DNA of 64,000 nt from Paenibacillus sp. V4I7 (GTDB lineage Bacteria; Bacillota; Bacilli; Paenibacillales; NBRC-103111): NCBI RefSeq assembly GCF_030817275.1, contig NZ_JAUSZD010000002.1, forward strand, positions 2,356,001 to 2,420,000, read 5' to 3'. Positions within the stretch are counted from its first letter, which is position 1. Every line of letters begins with the position of its first letter. Under the pieces are notes generated by a model. That model was not told the DNA's origin. It searched no databases and saw only the letters and a program-made list of their open reading frames with translations. Below are positions 8,039 to 15,939 of the stretch, in pieces. The position numbers were made by a program, and so were the translations under genes.

Positions 8039-8243
8039 TCGGTATAAGGTCCGTGCTTATTGTAGTTCGCGAGAGTGTGATTATGTTCATAAGGATGATG
8101 TGATCCAAGCGATTAACTTTGAAACCGCATACGGTTTGGCGCTGTATTATAATGATATCCCTTCCAAACCGAATTGTCCGAAATGCGGAGAATCGATGGC
8201 TTTTTATTCTCACTCGATTATTGATGAACCGTGGCTGCCCTGA
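8031..8243 (+). CDS. Small protein with probable zinc ribbon, 70 residues
   Basis: Residues include CSSREC (C-x4-C) near position 11 and CPKC (C-x2-C) near position 49. The four cysteines could bind one zinc ion in a ribbon fold. The rest is aromatic-rich (YKVRAYC, AYGLALYYND, AFYSHSIIDEPWLP). It has no membrane segment. The local ribosome site is weak and too close, while the overlapping short frame has a strong one, suggesting translational coupling. It precedes the MoxR/VWA pair by 70 bases. I do not recognise a function. Confidence 0.7.
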   Translation: MSNRYKVRAYCSSRECDYVHKDDVIQAINFETAYGLALYYNDIPSKPNCPKCGESMAFYSHSIIDEPWLP

Positions 8244-8314
8244 AAAGCTTGACAATCTAAGCTTTCCTGATAAATAGTAAGAGGACAAAGGGATCAGGAA
8301 AGGACCATAAAATC

Positions 8315-9202
8315 ATGATGACAGACACATTACCACAAGAAATACGTGAGCATATAGAGCAGAATAAGCAGCAAAGACAGACAGAACATTCAGCAGAAGA
8401 ACATAAACTCATTGGAACGGCAGCTTTCGAAGCCCCTAGTAAAGACATATTAACGGATGCCATAATTGCTCTTTACTTGGGCAAAAATGTCTTGTTGAAG
8501 GGTCCAACCGGGTCAGGAAAGACGAAGCTGGCTGAGCATGTTTCAGCGTTCTTTGATCAGCCCATGCATGCCGTCAACTGTTCAACTGATCTCGATGCTG
8601 AAGCCTTGCTAGGATTCAAAACGCTATCGCACGATGAGCAGGGTCGTACTCAGATTGCCTTCATACCCGGTCCGATCATGAAAGCCATGACGAAGGGACA
8701 TTTTCTATACATAGACGAAATTAATATGGCCAAGCCGGAAACTTTACCTTTGATCAATGGTGTTTTGGATTATCGTAGATCGATTACGAACCCTTTTACA
8801 GGGGACGTCATTACAGCGCATCCGGACTTCCGAGTTGTTGCAGCAATTAATGAAGGCTATATTGGTACAGTACCGCTCAACGAAGCCTTGAAAAACCGCT
8901 TTGTAACGATTGATGTTCCCTATTTGCAAGGGGAGACACTGTTTCAACTGCTAAAGAGCAAATCTGTTTTACGGAATGAAAAGCAGCTAAGAACATTCGT
9001 ACAGTTATCTGCCGATTTACTATCCCTTATTGAAATGGGGCAGCTGCCCGATGAAGCAGGATCGATCCGAGCTCTACTGGATGCTTGCGATTTGACGGCT
9101 TATATTCCTCCCATGCGGGCAGTTGCGCGAGCTATTGCTGATAAATTGGAGGATGAAAGGGAGCGTGCAGCCGTGATGAATGCGGCCGAGACGTTATTCT
9201 GA
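8315..9202 (+). CDS. yojN: MoxR-family AAA+ ATPase, YojN/NorQ-like
   Basis: A 295-residue AAA+ ATPase. Walker A GPTGSGKT is at residues 63-70, Walker B FLYIDEIN near 130-137, sensor-1-type asparagine in VVAAINEGY, and the arginine-finger region in NEALKNRFVTIDV. The family (MoxR; CbbQ/NorQ subgroup) acts with a VWA-domain partner as a chaperone that inserts metals or activates target enzymes. That partner follows directly, overlapping by 23 bases with the longer start, as in the B. subtilis yojN-yojO pair. The target enzyme is not evident: no nitric-oxide reductase or Rubisco genes lie nearby. Two adjacent ATGs (8315, 8318) are equally possible starts. Confidence 0.9.
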   Translation: MMTDTLPQEIREHIEQNKQQRQTEHSAEEHKLIGTAAFEAPSKDILTDAIIALYLGKNVLLKGPTGSGKTKLAEHVSAFFDQPMHAVNCSTDLDAEALLGFKTLSHDEQGRTQIAFIPGPIMKAMTKGHFLYIDEINMAKPETLPLINGVLDYRRSITNPFTGDVITAHPDFRVVAAINEGYIGTVPLNEALKNRFVTIDVPYLQGETLFQLLKSKSVLRNEKQLRTFVQLSADLLSLIEMGQLPDEAGSIRALLDACDLTAYIPPMRAVARAIADKLEDERERAAVMNAAETLF

Positions 9203-11135
9203 GCCAATGTTTGTAGGAAAGCTAAGCTTATTAGAGGATAAAATCGATGCGATGCTCCAAATGCAGCTTGTAGATTTAGGCCGGATGTTCACCAAGCGCA
9301 AAGAACTTGAGGTGGAAGCGGCGTTCCATGCTGACTATGAGGAAGCTTCCGCTCGTATAACTGTGAGTCAGTTTTGGCGGGATTATCCTGCGGTTGATAA
9401 AACGGCAGGGATGAAGAGTGATGTTTACCTGCGCGGTATCGGTAGTGCTTGGTTTACAGGGGCAGACGCCGTAAAGTCATATCTACACTTTTGCCAAAGT
9501 GCGAGTCTCCCGAAGCTGGCTAACACGATCTTTGCTCTATGTGAGGATATGCGGTTAGAGCGTATTTGTCGAGCTCGCAGACCGGGGACTGCCCGCGTAT
9601 TCGCACATCGGCATCGCATATATAGGGTCTATTTTCAACATAAGCTGCGTACACACCTGAGCAAAGGTGAGTTGGCAGACGCTGTTCTTTTATTGGTATA
9701 TGGTTGGTTTACAGGGTTGGAATGGCACGCTAGCTTGGAGGATGCTGGTGCTGGTGCTGGACTTTCTGGCCGGTTAGCTCAGCTGTATCCGATTTTGGAG
9801 CAGATTGAGGATGCAGCACATACTGCGGAGGTTGCCGCTTGCTGCGAGACGATGATGGACTCGCTGTCTTATTGGCTAGACGGAGATGCGACAGCTGCCT
9901 ATTTCTGGATGCAGCCGGGCAGCGGAGTGGCGGAGCCGCTGCCTGCAAGGTATAAGGGCGAGCTGAAGCGTGCGAAGCGGCTCGCAAATGATGATGTGCT
10001 CCCCGAGCAAGAGGGGGAGCGTCAGATGCCGGGCCAGGAGCGCATGCCGACCTGGCACCGTGAGAGCAGCGACCGCAGCCCGGGGCTGCTACGGTTTGAG
10101 TTGGAGCGCGGCTCGCGCACAGCCGCGCAGGGGTCTGCGCCCCGCGAGGGCGACGCGTCCGACCAGGTGCTCGCCATCGCCCAAGGGCGCTCGATGCGCG
10201 CGGGGCGCACTGGCGCCGCCTCCGGCGAGCGGCGCGAGAGTGCTGCCGTGCCCGCTGCCGCGGGGCACGGGGAGGGCGCTGTCGCCGCGTATGCGACGGC
10301 GACGTGGCTGGCGCCTGAACGGCCGACTGCTGCGCAGGAGGCCGGGTACAGGCGCCTGAGCGAGCGCGCAGCGCCGCTCGCGAAGCCATTGCAGCGTGCC
10401 ATTCGGCGCACGCTGGAGCAGAAGCGGATCGCCCCACGCGGCGATCGGTTGTTCGGGCGGCTCGACAAGCGGCTAACGCGAGCCATGACGCAAGAGATGC
10501 CGCGCCTCTTCTATAAGAAGCGCGCGCCGGTACCTCAGCTCGACGCGGCGTTCGCGCTGCTCGTCGACTGCTCGGCGTCCATGTATGACAAAATGGACGA
10601 AACCAAGCTCGGTCTCGTGCTCTTCCACGAGACCCTCCGATCCTTACGAATCCCGCACGAAATCGTGGGATTCTGGGAGGACGCGGATCGCGTCACGGAG
10701 AAGGAAGCGCCGAACCTGTTCCAGGTTGCGGTCGACTTCAACTCCTCCTTAGCATCCGGAAGCGGCGCGGCTCTGCTGCAGCTTGAGCCTCAGCAAGATA
10801 ACCGCGACGGCTTCGCGATTCGTCGCATGACGGAACGGCTGCTGCGGCGCACAGAACGGCAGCGCATCCTCTTGGTGTTCTCGGATGGCGAGCCTTCGGC
10901 AGCCAATTACAATGATGTCGGTATCCTCGACACCTATGAAGCCGTGCTGCACGCTCGGCGACAAGGTATTGAGGTCATCAGCGTTTTTCTGGCCAGTGGC
11001 GCTGTCCACGAAACGGAGAGGATTGCCATGCGCAACATGTATGGGCGCAGTAGTATTGTCGTCCCCAATATAGAGGAGCTCGCCGAGCAGTTGGTGCCCA
11101 TTTTGCGCAAACTTCTGCTCAAATCTATCTTTTAA
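9180..11135 (+). CDS. yojO: VWA-domain protein, YojO/NorD-like partner of the MoxR ATPase
   Basis: A 651-residue protein. The N-terminal 250 residues are helical. Residues ~265-420 form a low-complexity Arg/Ala/Gly-rich linker, and the C-terminal VWA domain has the metal-binding MIDAS motif DCSAS near residue 463 (LLVDCSASMYDK) and later FSDGEPS. NorD/CbbO-type proteins of this build work with the adjacent AAA+ ATPase in activating metalloenzymes. The start is uncertain: ATG 9180 overlaps the ATPase gene, while ATG 9207 begins four bases after its stop; neither has a good ribosome site, which fits translational coupling. The linker and VWA part are far richer in GC than the neighbours. Confidence 0.85.
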   Translation: MRPRRYSEPMFVGKLSLLEDKIDAMLQMQLVDLGRMFTKRKELEVEAAFHADYEEASARITVSQFWRDYPAVDKTAGMKSDVYLRGIGSAWFTGADAVKSYLHFCQSASLPKLANTIFALCEDMRLERICRARRPGTARVFAHRHRIYRVYFQHKLRTHLSKGELADAVLLLVYGWFTGLEWHASLEDAGAGAGLSGRLAQLYPILEQIEDAAHTAEVAACCETMMDSLSYWLDGDATAAYFWMQPGSGVAEPLPARYKGELKRAKRLANDDVLPEQEGERQMPGQERMPTWHRESSDRSPGLLRFELERGSRTAAQGSAPREGDASDQVLAIAQGRSMRAGRTGAASGERRESAAVPAAAGHGEGAVAAYATATWLAPERPTAAQEAGYRRLSERAAPLAKPLQRAIRRTLEQKRIAPRGDRLFGRLDKRLTRAMTQEMPRLFYKKRAPVPQLDAAFALLVDCSASMYDKMDETKLGLVLFHETLRSLRIPHEIVGFWEDADRVTEKEAPNLFQVAVDFNSSLASGSGAALLQLEPQQDNRDGFAIRRMTERLLRRTERQRILLVFSDGEPSAANYNDVGILDTYEAVLHARRQGIEVISVFLASGAVHETERIAMRNMYGRSSIVVPNIEELAEQLVPILRKLLLKSIF

Positions 11136-11282
11136 TGTCGAAATCCTTTACAATAGATCAGGGTATTTTATGTTCATGCCAGATGGAATGCTCTGCTTAT
11201 CTCCATTTTCTTTTTCTTTACTTACATACATATCAAACCATTATTTGCTTATTTCGACATAACATAAGGGGGATTTCATTTC

Positions 11283-12461
11283 ATGTACGGAGCACCATTA
11301 TCGAACAAAGCCAAGAAAATTATGCTGCTTGGATCCGGGGAGCTTGGGAAAGAAGTTGTCATCGAAGCGCAGCGTCTAGGGATTGAAACAATCGCTGTTG
11401 ACCGTTACGCGAATGCACCAGCCATGCAAGTAGCACATCGCAGCCATGTCATTAATATGCTCGATGGGGAGCAGCTTAGAGCTTTGATTGAGCAAGAGCG
11501 TCCTGATCTTATCGTACCTGAAATTGAAGCCATTGCTACGCCTGTTCTTGTGGAGCTTGAGAAGGAGGGCTATCGTGTCATTCCTACGGCTACAGCTTCC
11601 CGTTTGACCATGGACCGCGAGGGGATTCGCCGCCTTGCTTCAGAGACACTAGAGCTGCGAACAGCAAAGTATGCTTTCGCAAATAGTCTCGAAGAATTAC
11701 ATGCTGCCGTTGCGGAAATTGGAACACCTTGTGTCATTAAGCCGATTATGAGCTCCTCGGGTAAAGGTCAAAGTGTATGCCGAACACCTGAGAATGTGGA
11801 ACAATCCTGGAACATCGCCATGGAAGGCGGCCGCGCGAAAAACGCTCGTGTGATTGTGGAAGAATTCATTCATTTTGAATCTGAAATTACGTTGTTGACT
11901 GTTCGTTCAGTCTCAGGTACTACGTATTGTGAGCCGATTGGACACATTCAAAAGGATGGGGATTACATCGAATCGTGGCAGCCTCATGTAATGACGGAAC
12001 AGCAAATTTCAGACGCCCAGCACATGGCCAAAACCATTACGGACGCGCTCGGAGGCTTCGGGCTTTATGGGGTTGAGCTGTTCCTGACCAAGGAAGGCGT
12101 TTATTTCAGTGAAGTCTCGCCTCGTCCACATGACACGGGTATGGTCACGATGGCAACGCAGGATTTGAGCGAATTTGCCTTGCATGCTAGAGCGATTCTG
12201 GGACTGCCTATAACTGGTATTCGTCTTTTGACGCCAGGTGCTAGTTATACCCTTAAAGCGGATCGTGAACAGGTAGAGTATTCAATTAGCGGGTTAGAGC
12301 AAGCTTTATCCGTACCCAATACGCAGGTTCGCGTCTTCGGTAAGCCGGAGACAAAAGTGGGACGCCGCATGGCTGTTGCGCTGAGTAGTGCAGATACGGT
12401 AGAGGAAGCACGAAGCCTTGCGAAGCAAGCGGCTGGATTGCTTAAACTAAACTACGAATAA
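11283..12461 (+). CDS. purT: PurT, formate-dependent GAR transformylase
   Basis: A 392-residue ATP-grasp enzyme that makes formylglycinamide ribonucleotide from GAR, formate and ATP in purine synthesis. The N-terminal nucleotide-fold motif is [12 protein letters not shown]. The ATP-grasp part has [17 protein letters not shown] and [19 protein letters not shown], and the metal-binding segment [13 protein letters not shown] is characteristic of PurT and PurK-like enzymes. Length and motifs match PurT throughout. The start is ATG 11283, eight bases after AAGGGGG. It is a single gene, apart from other purine genes. The upstream 150 bases show no evident purine riboswitch. Confidence 0.95.
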   Translation: MYGAPLSNKAKKIMLLGSGELGKEVVIEAQRLGIETIAVDRYANAPAMQVAHRSHVINMLDGEQLRALIEQERPDLIVPEIEAIATPVLVELEKEGYRVIPTATASRLTMDREGIRRLASETLELRTAKYAFANSLEELHAAVAEIGTPCVIKPIMSSSGKGQSVCRTPENVEQSWNIAMEGGRAKNARVIVEEFIHFESEITLLTVRSVSGTTYCEPIGHIQKDGDYIESWQPHVMTEQQISDAQHMAKTITDALGGFGLYGVELFLTKEGVYFSEVSPRPHDTGMVTMATQDLSEFALHARAILGLPITGIRLLTPGASYTLKADREQVEYSISGLEQALSVPNTQVRVFGKPETKVGRRMAVALSSADTVEEARSLAKQAAGLLKLNYE

Positions 12462-12503
12462 GATAGGTTACCCAAGTCAAGTCATCATCAGGAGGCAAGC
12501 ACA

Positions 12504-12986
12504 ATGGAAGCTAAACCAGCAAGACTCTCCCGAACCGTTTTGACAGAAATTATTTTGCCGGCAGACACGAATTATCACAATACCGTGTTTGGCGGTCGCG
12601 TGATGCAATATATAGATAAGGTAGCAACGATTGCCTCGATGCGTCATTCGCGAAGAGGTGTCGTTACAGCATCTAGTGATAGCTTAGACTTCTTCGCCCC
12701 TGTCAAACTTGGAGAGGCTATTCAGTTGGAGGCCTTTGTTACGTGGACGCATCGAAGTTCGATGGAGGTTTATGTGAAAATCGAGTCGGAGAACCTTCTG
12801 ACAGGCGAAAAGAAGCGTACTGCGACGGCCTACCTAACCTTCGTGGCGCTGGATGAATATGGACAACCGTGTCCGGTGCCGGAAATCATCCCTGAAACGG
12901 ATGAAGAAAAACGCCTGTTCGAAACAGCCGAAACTCGATTTGCCGCGCGCAAGCTTCGCAAAGAAGAGCGGAATTTGAACATGTAG
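12504..12986 (+). CDS. ykhA: Acyl-CoA thioesterase, YkhA type
   Basis: A 160-residue hotdog-fold thioesterase of the YkhA/YciA/BACH group. The conserved segment NTVFGGRVMQYIDKVATIASMRHS spans the helix and active-site region. SSDSLDFFAPVKLGE and the strand AFVTWTHRSSMEVYVKIESENLLTGE are also typical. The enzyme hydrolyses acyl-CoA to free acid and CoA in the cytoplasm. It starts at ATG 12504 after CAGGAGG and lies 42 bases after purT, so co-transcription is possible. A terminator follows. Confidence 0.9.
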   Translation: MEAKPARLSRTVLTEIILPADTNYHNTVFGGRVMQYIDKVATIASMRHSRRGVVTASSDSLDFFAPVKLGEAIQLEAFVTWTHRSSMEVYVKIESENLLTGEKKRTATAYLTFVALDEYGQPCPVPEIIPETDEEKRLFETAETRFAARKLRKEERNLNM

Positions 12987-13023
12987 TCTTTTTGATTGAA
13001 AATACAATTTCCCCTGAAGCGTT

Positions 13024-13054
13024 GGGCAGTTCCTTACTAGGAACTGTCCTTTTT
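13024..13054 (+). terminator. Rho-independent terminator
   Basis: GGGCAGTTCC (13024-13033) pairs with GGAACTGTCC (13040-13049) across loop TTACTA, followed by TTTTTG. It ends the purT/thioesterase unit. Confidence 0.85.
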
Positions 13055-13102
13055 GTATATTTGGAGGAAATAACTTCGACTACCTTAGCCGTCACTTGAT
13101 AT

Positions 13103-13121
13103 TATGGTATAATATGCCATA
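13103..13121. promoter_or_regulatory. Palindrome overlapping a TATAAT element before the DinB-like gene
   Basis: TATGGTATAATATGCCATA is a 19-base palindrome with one mismatched pair. It contains TATAAT at 13108-13113, about 30 bases before the coding region. A repressor bound here would cover the -10. The -35 (TTAGCC at 17 bases) is weak, so the promoter call is tentative. Confidence 0.4.
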
Positions 13122-13138
13122 AACAATGATTTGAAGGA

Positions 13139-13627
13139 GTGAGGACGATAGAACACTATTTGTTCAAACAGCTGGCTTTCGTGAGGGGCCAAACCTTAAA
13201 ATTGATGGATGGAGTTACCGAAGAAACAGCCGACCGAATTCCCGATGGCTTTCGAAATAATATCCGTTGGCAGCTGGGGCACATTTATGTCGTGCTTGAA
13301 CGTTTCGCATTTCAATATGTGGGTCTTCCACTTCGTTTGCCAGAAGGGTTCAAGGAGCAGTTTGAGTATGGTACTACGCCTTTAAACTGGCCCAATTCCG
13401 CTGCCGTTCCTACCTTGCAAGAGTTGGAGAACTTGCTGAAAGATCAGCAAGAGCGGATACGTGATGTGCTCGGTCATCGCTTAGAGGAGAAAATTGTTCC
13501 ACCTTACACGACTTCAGCAGGAATGACCTTGGAGACGCCTGAGCAGTTTCTTAGTTTTAATTTGTACCATGAAGGCATGCATATAAGTGTCATTAAACTT
13601 TATAAAATTTTATTACGAGATTCATAG
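13139..13627 (+). CDS. DinB/YfiT-fold metal-dependent protein
   Basis: About 160 residues forming the four-helix DinB fold. Candidate metal ligands are the histidine of RWQLGHIYVVLERF and those of NLYHEGMHISVIK, the usual three-histidine set. Members include bacillithiol transferases and uncharacterised stress proteins; the substrate here is unknown. The start is odd. The only standard in-frame codon near the ribosome site AAGGAG (13134-13139) is GTG 13139, which overlaps that site. ATA (13148) or ACG (13145) sit at the proper spacing, and the family-like N-terminus (TIEHYLFKQL) begins there. Use of a rare start codon or a point mutation is possible. Confidence 0.8.
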   Translation: MRTIEHYLFKQLAFVRGQTLKLMDGVTEETADRIPDGFRNNIRWQLGHIYVVLERFAFQYVGLPLRLPEGFKEQFEYGTTPLNWPNSAAVPTLQELENLLKDQQERIRDVLGHRLEEKIVPPYTTSAGMTLETPEQFLSFNLYHEGMHISVIKLYKILLRDS

Positions 13628-13656
13628 TCATCCGTATAAGCGAACCGATGGCATCA

Positions 13657-13688
13657 GGACAGATACTCCAAGGGGTGCTGTCCCTTTT
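13657..13688 (+). terminator. Rho-independent terminator
   Basis: GGACAG (13657-13662) pairs with CTGTCC (13678-13683), continued inside by ACTCC/GGGGT, then CTTTTTG. It closes the DinB-like gene. Confidence 0.8.
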
Positions 13689-13817
13689 TGTTTTGACTTT
13701 GTAAAAATAGAGGAATAATTTGGGATTTATTGAATTAAAGAAGGAGTGATAAATCCGTATTTTTTTAATGAAAGAGTTCCTCTGTCTATCAAAAAACTTA
13801 CGAAGGAGAGGATATAC

Positions 13818-14633
13818 ATGGATAAAGTGATTAATTATTATAATAGATTTGACGAATGGGGCCGACTTGATAGAGAACCTATTGAATTTATAGTTAACTG
13901 GCACCATATAAGGAGTTTGCTACCGCAGAAAGGGCACATCTTAGATAACGGTGCTGGACCAGGTAAATACTCAGTTGAATTAGCGAAATGCGGTTATGAG
14001 GTTACACTAACGGATCTTACCCCGAGATTAGTAGAAATAGCTGGTGAGAAGGCAGTCGAATTGAAGTTAGAGGAGTTTTTCAAAGGTTTTCATATTGTTG
14101 ATGCAAGAAATTTAGACATTTTCAATGATGAACAATTTGATGCATCATTGATGTTGGGGCCTTTATATCATTTACAGACACCATCGGATCGGGATTCTGC
14201 CATACAAGAATTGCATCGAGTTACTAAGCGGGATGGTCTTGTATTTGTGGCATTCATGACTAGGATACGGCATCTAACGACTTCCTTATTATTTCCTCAA
14301 CACTGGAAACCGAATGATAACATAGAGGATATAAACTCATTTTTAGAAACCGGTATATTTAATCATAAGGACGAAGGAAGATTCACAGGGGCGTATTATT
14401 TTAACATAGAAGACATTAATCCTTTCATGGAATCTCATGGATTTGAAAGCCTCAAATTGATTGGGTCATCTAGTATAGCTGGTTCATTTAAGTCAGAGCA
14501 ATTTGACTATTGGCGTTCTCGTGGCGAAGAAGAATTTCAAGAAGTAATGAATTTGATTTACAAAGAATCTGAGAATCCTCACATATTAGGAGTGTCTTCA
14601 CATTTATTGTATATCGGTCGAAGAAAGGCGTGA
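13818..14633 (+). CDS. Class I SAM-dependent methyltransferase
   Basis: A 271-residue cytoplasmic methyltransferase. Motif I is HILDNGAGPGKYSVELA near residue 45, the acidic SAM-ribose residue is in VTLTDLTPRLV, and motif IV-like SLMLGPLYHLQ is followed by REL-type helix and VFVAFMTR. The GPLYHL sequence is typical of small-molecule methyltransferases whose substrate is unknown. The start is ATG 13818 after GAAGGAGAGG. It begins an AT-rich group of genes whose composition differs from the flanks, which suggests lateral acquisition. The next gene starts eight bases after its stop. Confidence 0.9.
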   Translation: MDKVINYYNRFDEWGRLDREPIEFIVNWHHIRSLLPQKGHILDNGAGPGKYSVELAKCGYEVTLTDLTPRLVEIAGEKAVELKLEEFFKGFHIVDARNLDIFNDEQFDASLMLGPLYHLQTPSDRDSAIQELHRVTKRDGLVFVAFMTRIRHLTTSLLFPQHWKPNDNIEDINSFLETGIFNHKDEGRFTGAYYFNIEDINPFMESHGFESLKLIGSSSIAGSFKSEQFDYWRSRGEEEFQEVMNLIYKESENPHILGVSSHLLYIGRRKA

Positions 14634-14640
14634 TATAACT

Positions 14641-15084
14641 ATGGGTTACATTATGGATTTAAGAAAGATGGTTGGAACAAGACCTTTAATTATGGCCGGT
14701 GCTTGTGTCGTTGTTATTCATAATAACTCCATTTTATTAGAGAGAAGAACTGATAATGGCATGTGGGGATTACCAGGAGGATCCTTAGAGCCTGGGGAAA
14801 CAATGGAACAGGTAGCAAGAAGAGAGTTATTTGAAGAAACCGGTTTACAAGCCAAGAAGCTTGAATTATTAGATGTATTTTCAGGTCAAGAATTGTATTA
14901 CAAATATCCACACGATGATGAGGTCTATAACGTAGTTGCTGCTTATATATGTGAAGAATTTGATGGAGTTATCAATCAAGATGAGTCAGAAGTAGCAGAA
15001 ATTAGATTTTTTGCAATTGATGAGATACCTGACAATATTAGTCCTCCAGACAAACCAATACTACATACTTTTTTAACGAGATAG
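14641..15084 (+). CDS. Nudix hydrolase
   Basis: A 147-residue Nudix protein. The Nudix box runs GGSLEPGETMEQVARRELFEETGL, split here as GGSLEPGETMEQ and VARRELFEETGL, with the metal-binding REL-EE-G pattern intact. The family cleaves nucleoside diphosphates linked to another group. The segment WGLPGGSLEPGE and the flanking beta strands fit the subgroup often annotated as ADP-ribose or NTP pyrophosphatase, but the substrate cannot be inferred. Start 14641 is used; ATG 14653 (MDLRKMVG) is also possible. It is probably co-transcribed with the preceding methyltransferase. Confidence 0.9.
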   Translation: MGYIMDLRKMVGTRPLIMAGACVVVIHNNSILLERRTDNGMWGLPGGSLEPGETMEQVARRELFEETGLQAKKLELLDVFSGQELYYKYPHDDEVYNVVAAYICEEFDGVINQDESEVAEIRFFAIDEIPDNISPPDKPILHTFLTR

Positions 15085-15113
15085 TAAATCTAGAACAAAG
15101 ATTAGGAGCTTAA

Positions 15114-15888
15114 ATGTCCGAATATTACTGGGATAATAAGATTGAATAGTGGTTTTGGATATTTGGGGCTTAAACTGTTACCGCTTTTACCCGAAGGATC
15201 AACCTATACGGGAATTGACAAGGGAAATGAACTTATTAATACGGCGAAGGAAGTCTTTCAAAATCAGTCTTTCCCATCAGAATTTTACGTGAGTGACATC
15301 GAAGAAGTTACAATAGACAGAAAGTATGACATAGCTATGTGCCATGCTTTTTTATTACATATGTCTGATTCAAAGAAAGTACTTCAGAAGATGATTGATT
15401 GTGTTTTAGATGATGGAATGGTCATTTGCTTTGAACCACATTGGATTGCTAATATGTCAAACTACTGTCTTGACGAACTGGAGCAGTCTAAAATGGTTAA
15501 ATTGGGTATTTTGCAAAAATTGTACGAGGGAGATTTTAATCAAAAGGGTAAGGACGGAAATATAGGGATCAAACTACCTATCTATCTCAGTCAATTAGGT
15601 TTGAAGAACGTTGAGTGTAGAGTAAGTGATAAGGTTAATTTCTTGGATCAGAATATGGACTTGCTAAGTAAGCAAAGTCTTTATAACTCTTTGAGGGAAG
15701 AAGGATTAGGGGAGTTACCTGGAGAGAAAGAGGAATTTCTTCATAATTTAGTGAATCGTGGATTATTGCTTAATGATGCAATGAATCAATATGAGGCTGA
15801 GATACTATTTTCAAAGGAATTCGATGATAATTCTTACTTAACATATGCACCAAACATGAAAATTACATTTGGCACTGTGAAGAGATAG
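15114..15888 (+). pseudogene. SAM-dependent methyltransferase broken by an internal deletion
   Basis: A good ribosome site (TTAGGAG) precedes ATG 15114, which encodes MSEYYWDNKIE and then stops at TAG. From about 15142 a second frame continues with SGFGYLGLKLLPLLPEGSTYTGIDKGNEL, which is the end of SAM-binding motif I (D-x-G-x-G-F-G-Y-L-G) and motif II. The first part of motif I and the usual ~35-40 preceding residues are missing. The rest is a complete methyltransferase-like body of ~245 residues. The simplest reading is a deletion that removed the segment and shifted the frame. A TTG at 15142 could start translation but has no ribosome site, and the product would lack half the SAM site. Confidence 0.75.
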
Positions 15889-15939
15889 AGGAATTAAAGG
15901 ATATATAAAACAAACTAAACAATCAAAGGAGTCAATATC

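Noticed and set aside
9730..10437. 235-residue frame on the minus strand inside the VWA gene
   Set aside because: It is a by-product of the GC-rich block: Arg/Ala/Ser-rich low complexity, no ribosome site, and the opposite strand encodes the coherent YojO-like protein.
11135..11386. 83-residue frame upstream of and into purT
   Set aside because: It overlaps the start of purT in another frame and its sequence is hydrophobic without motif; purT has its own strong ribosome site.
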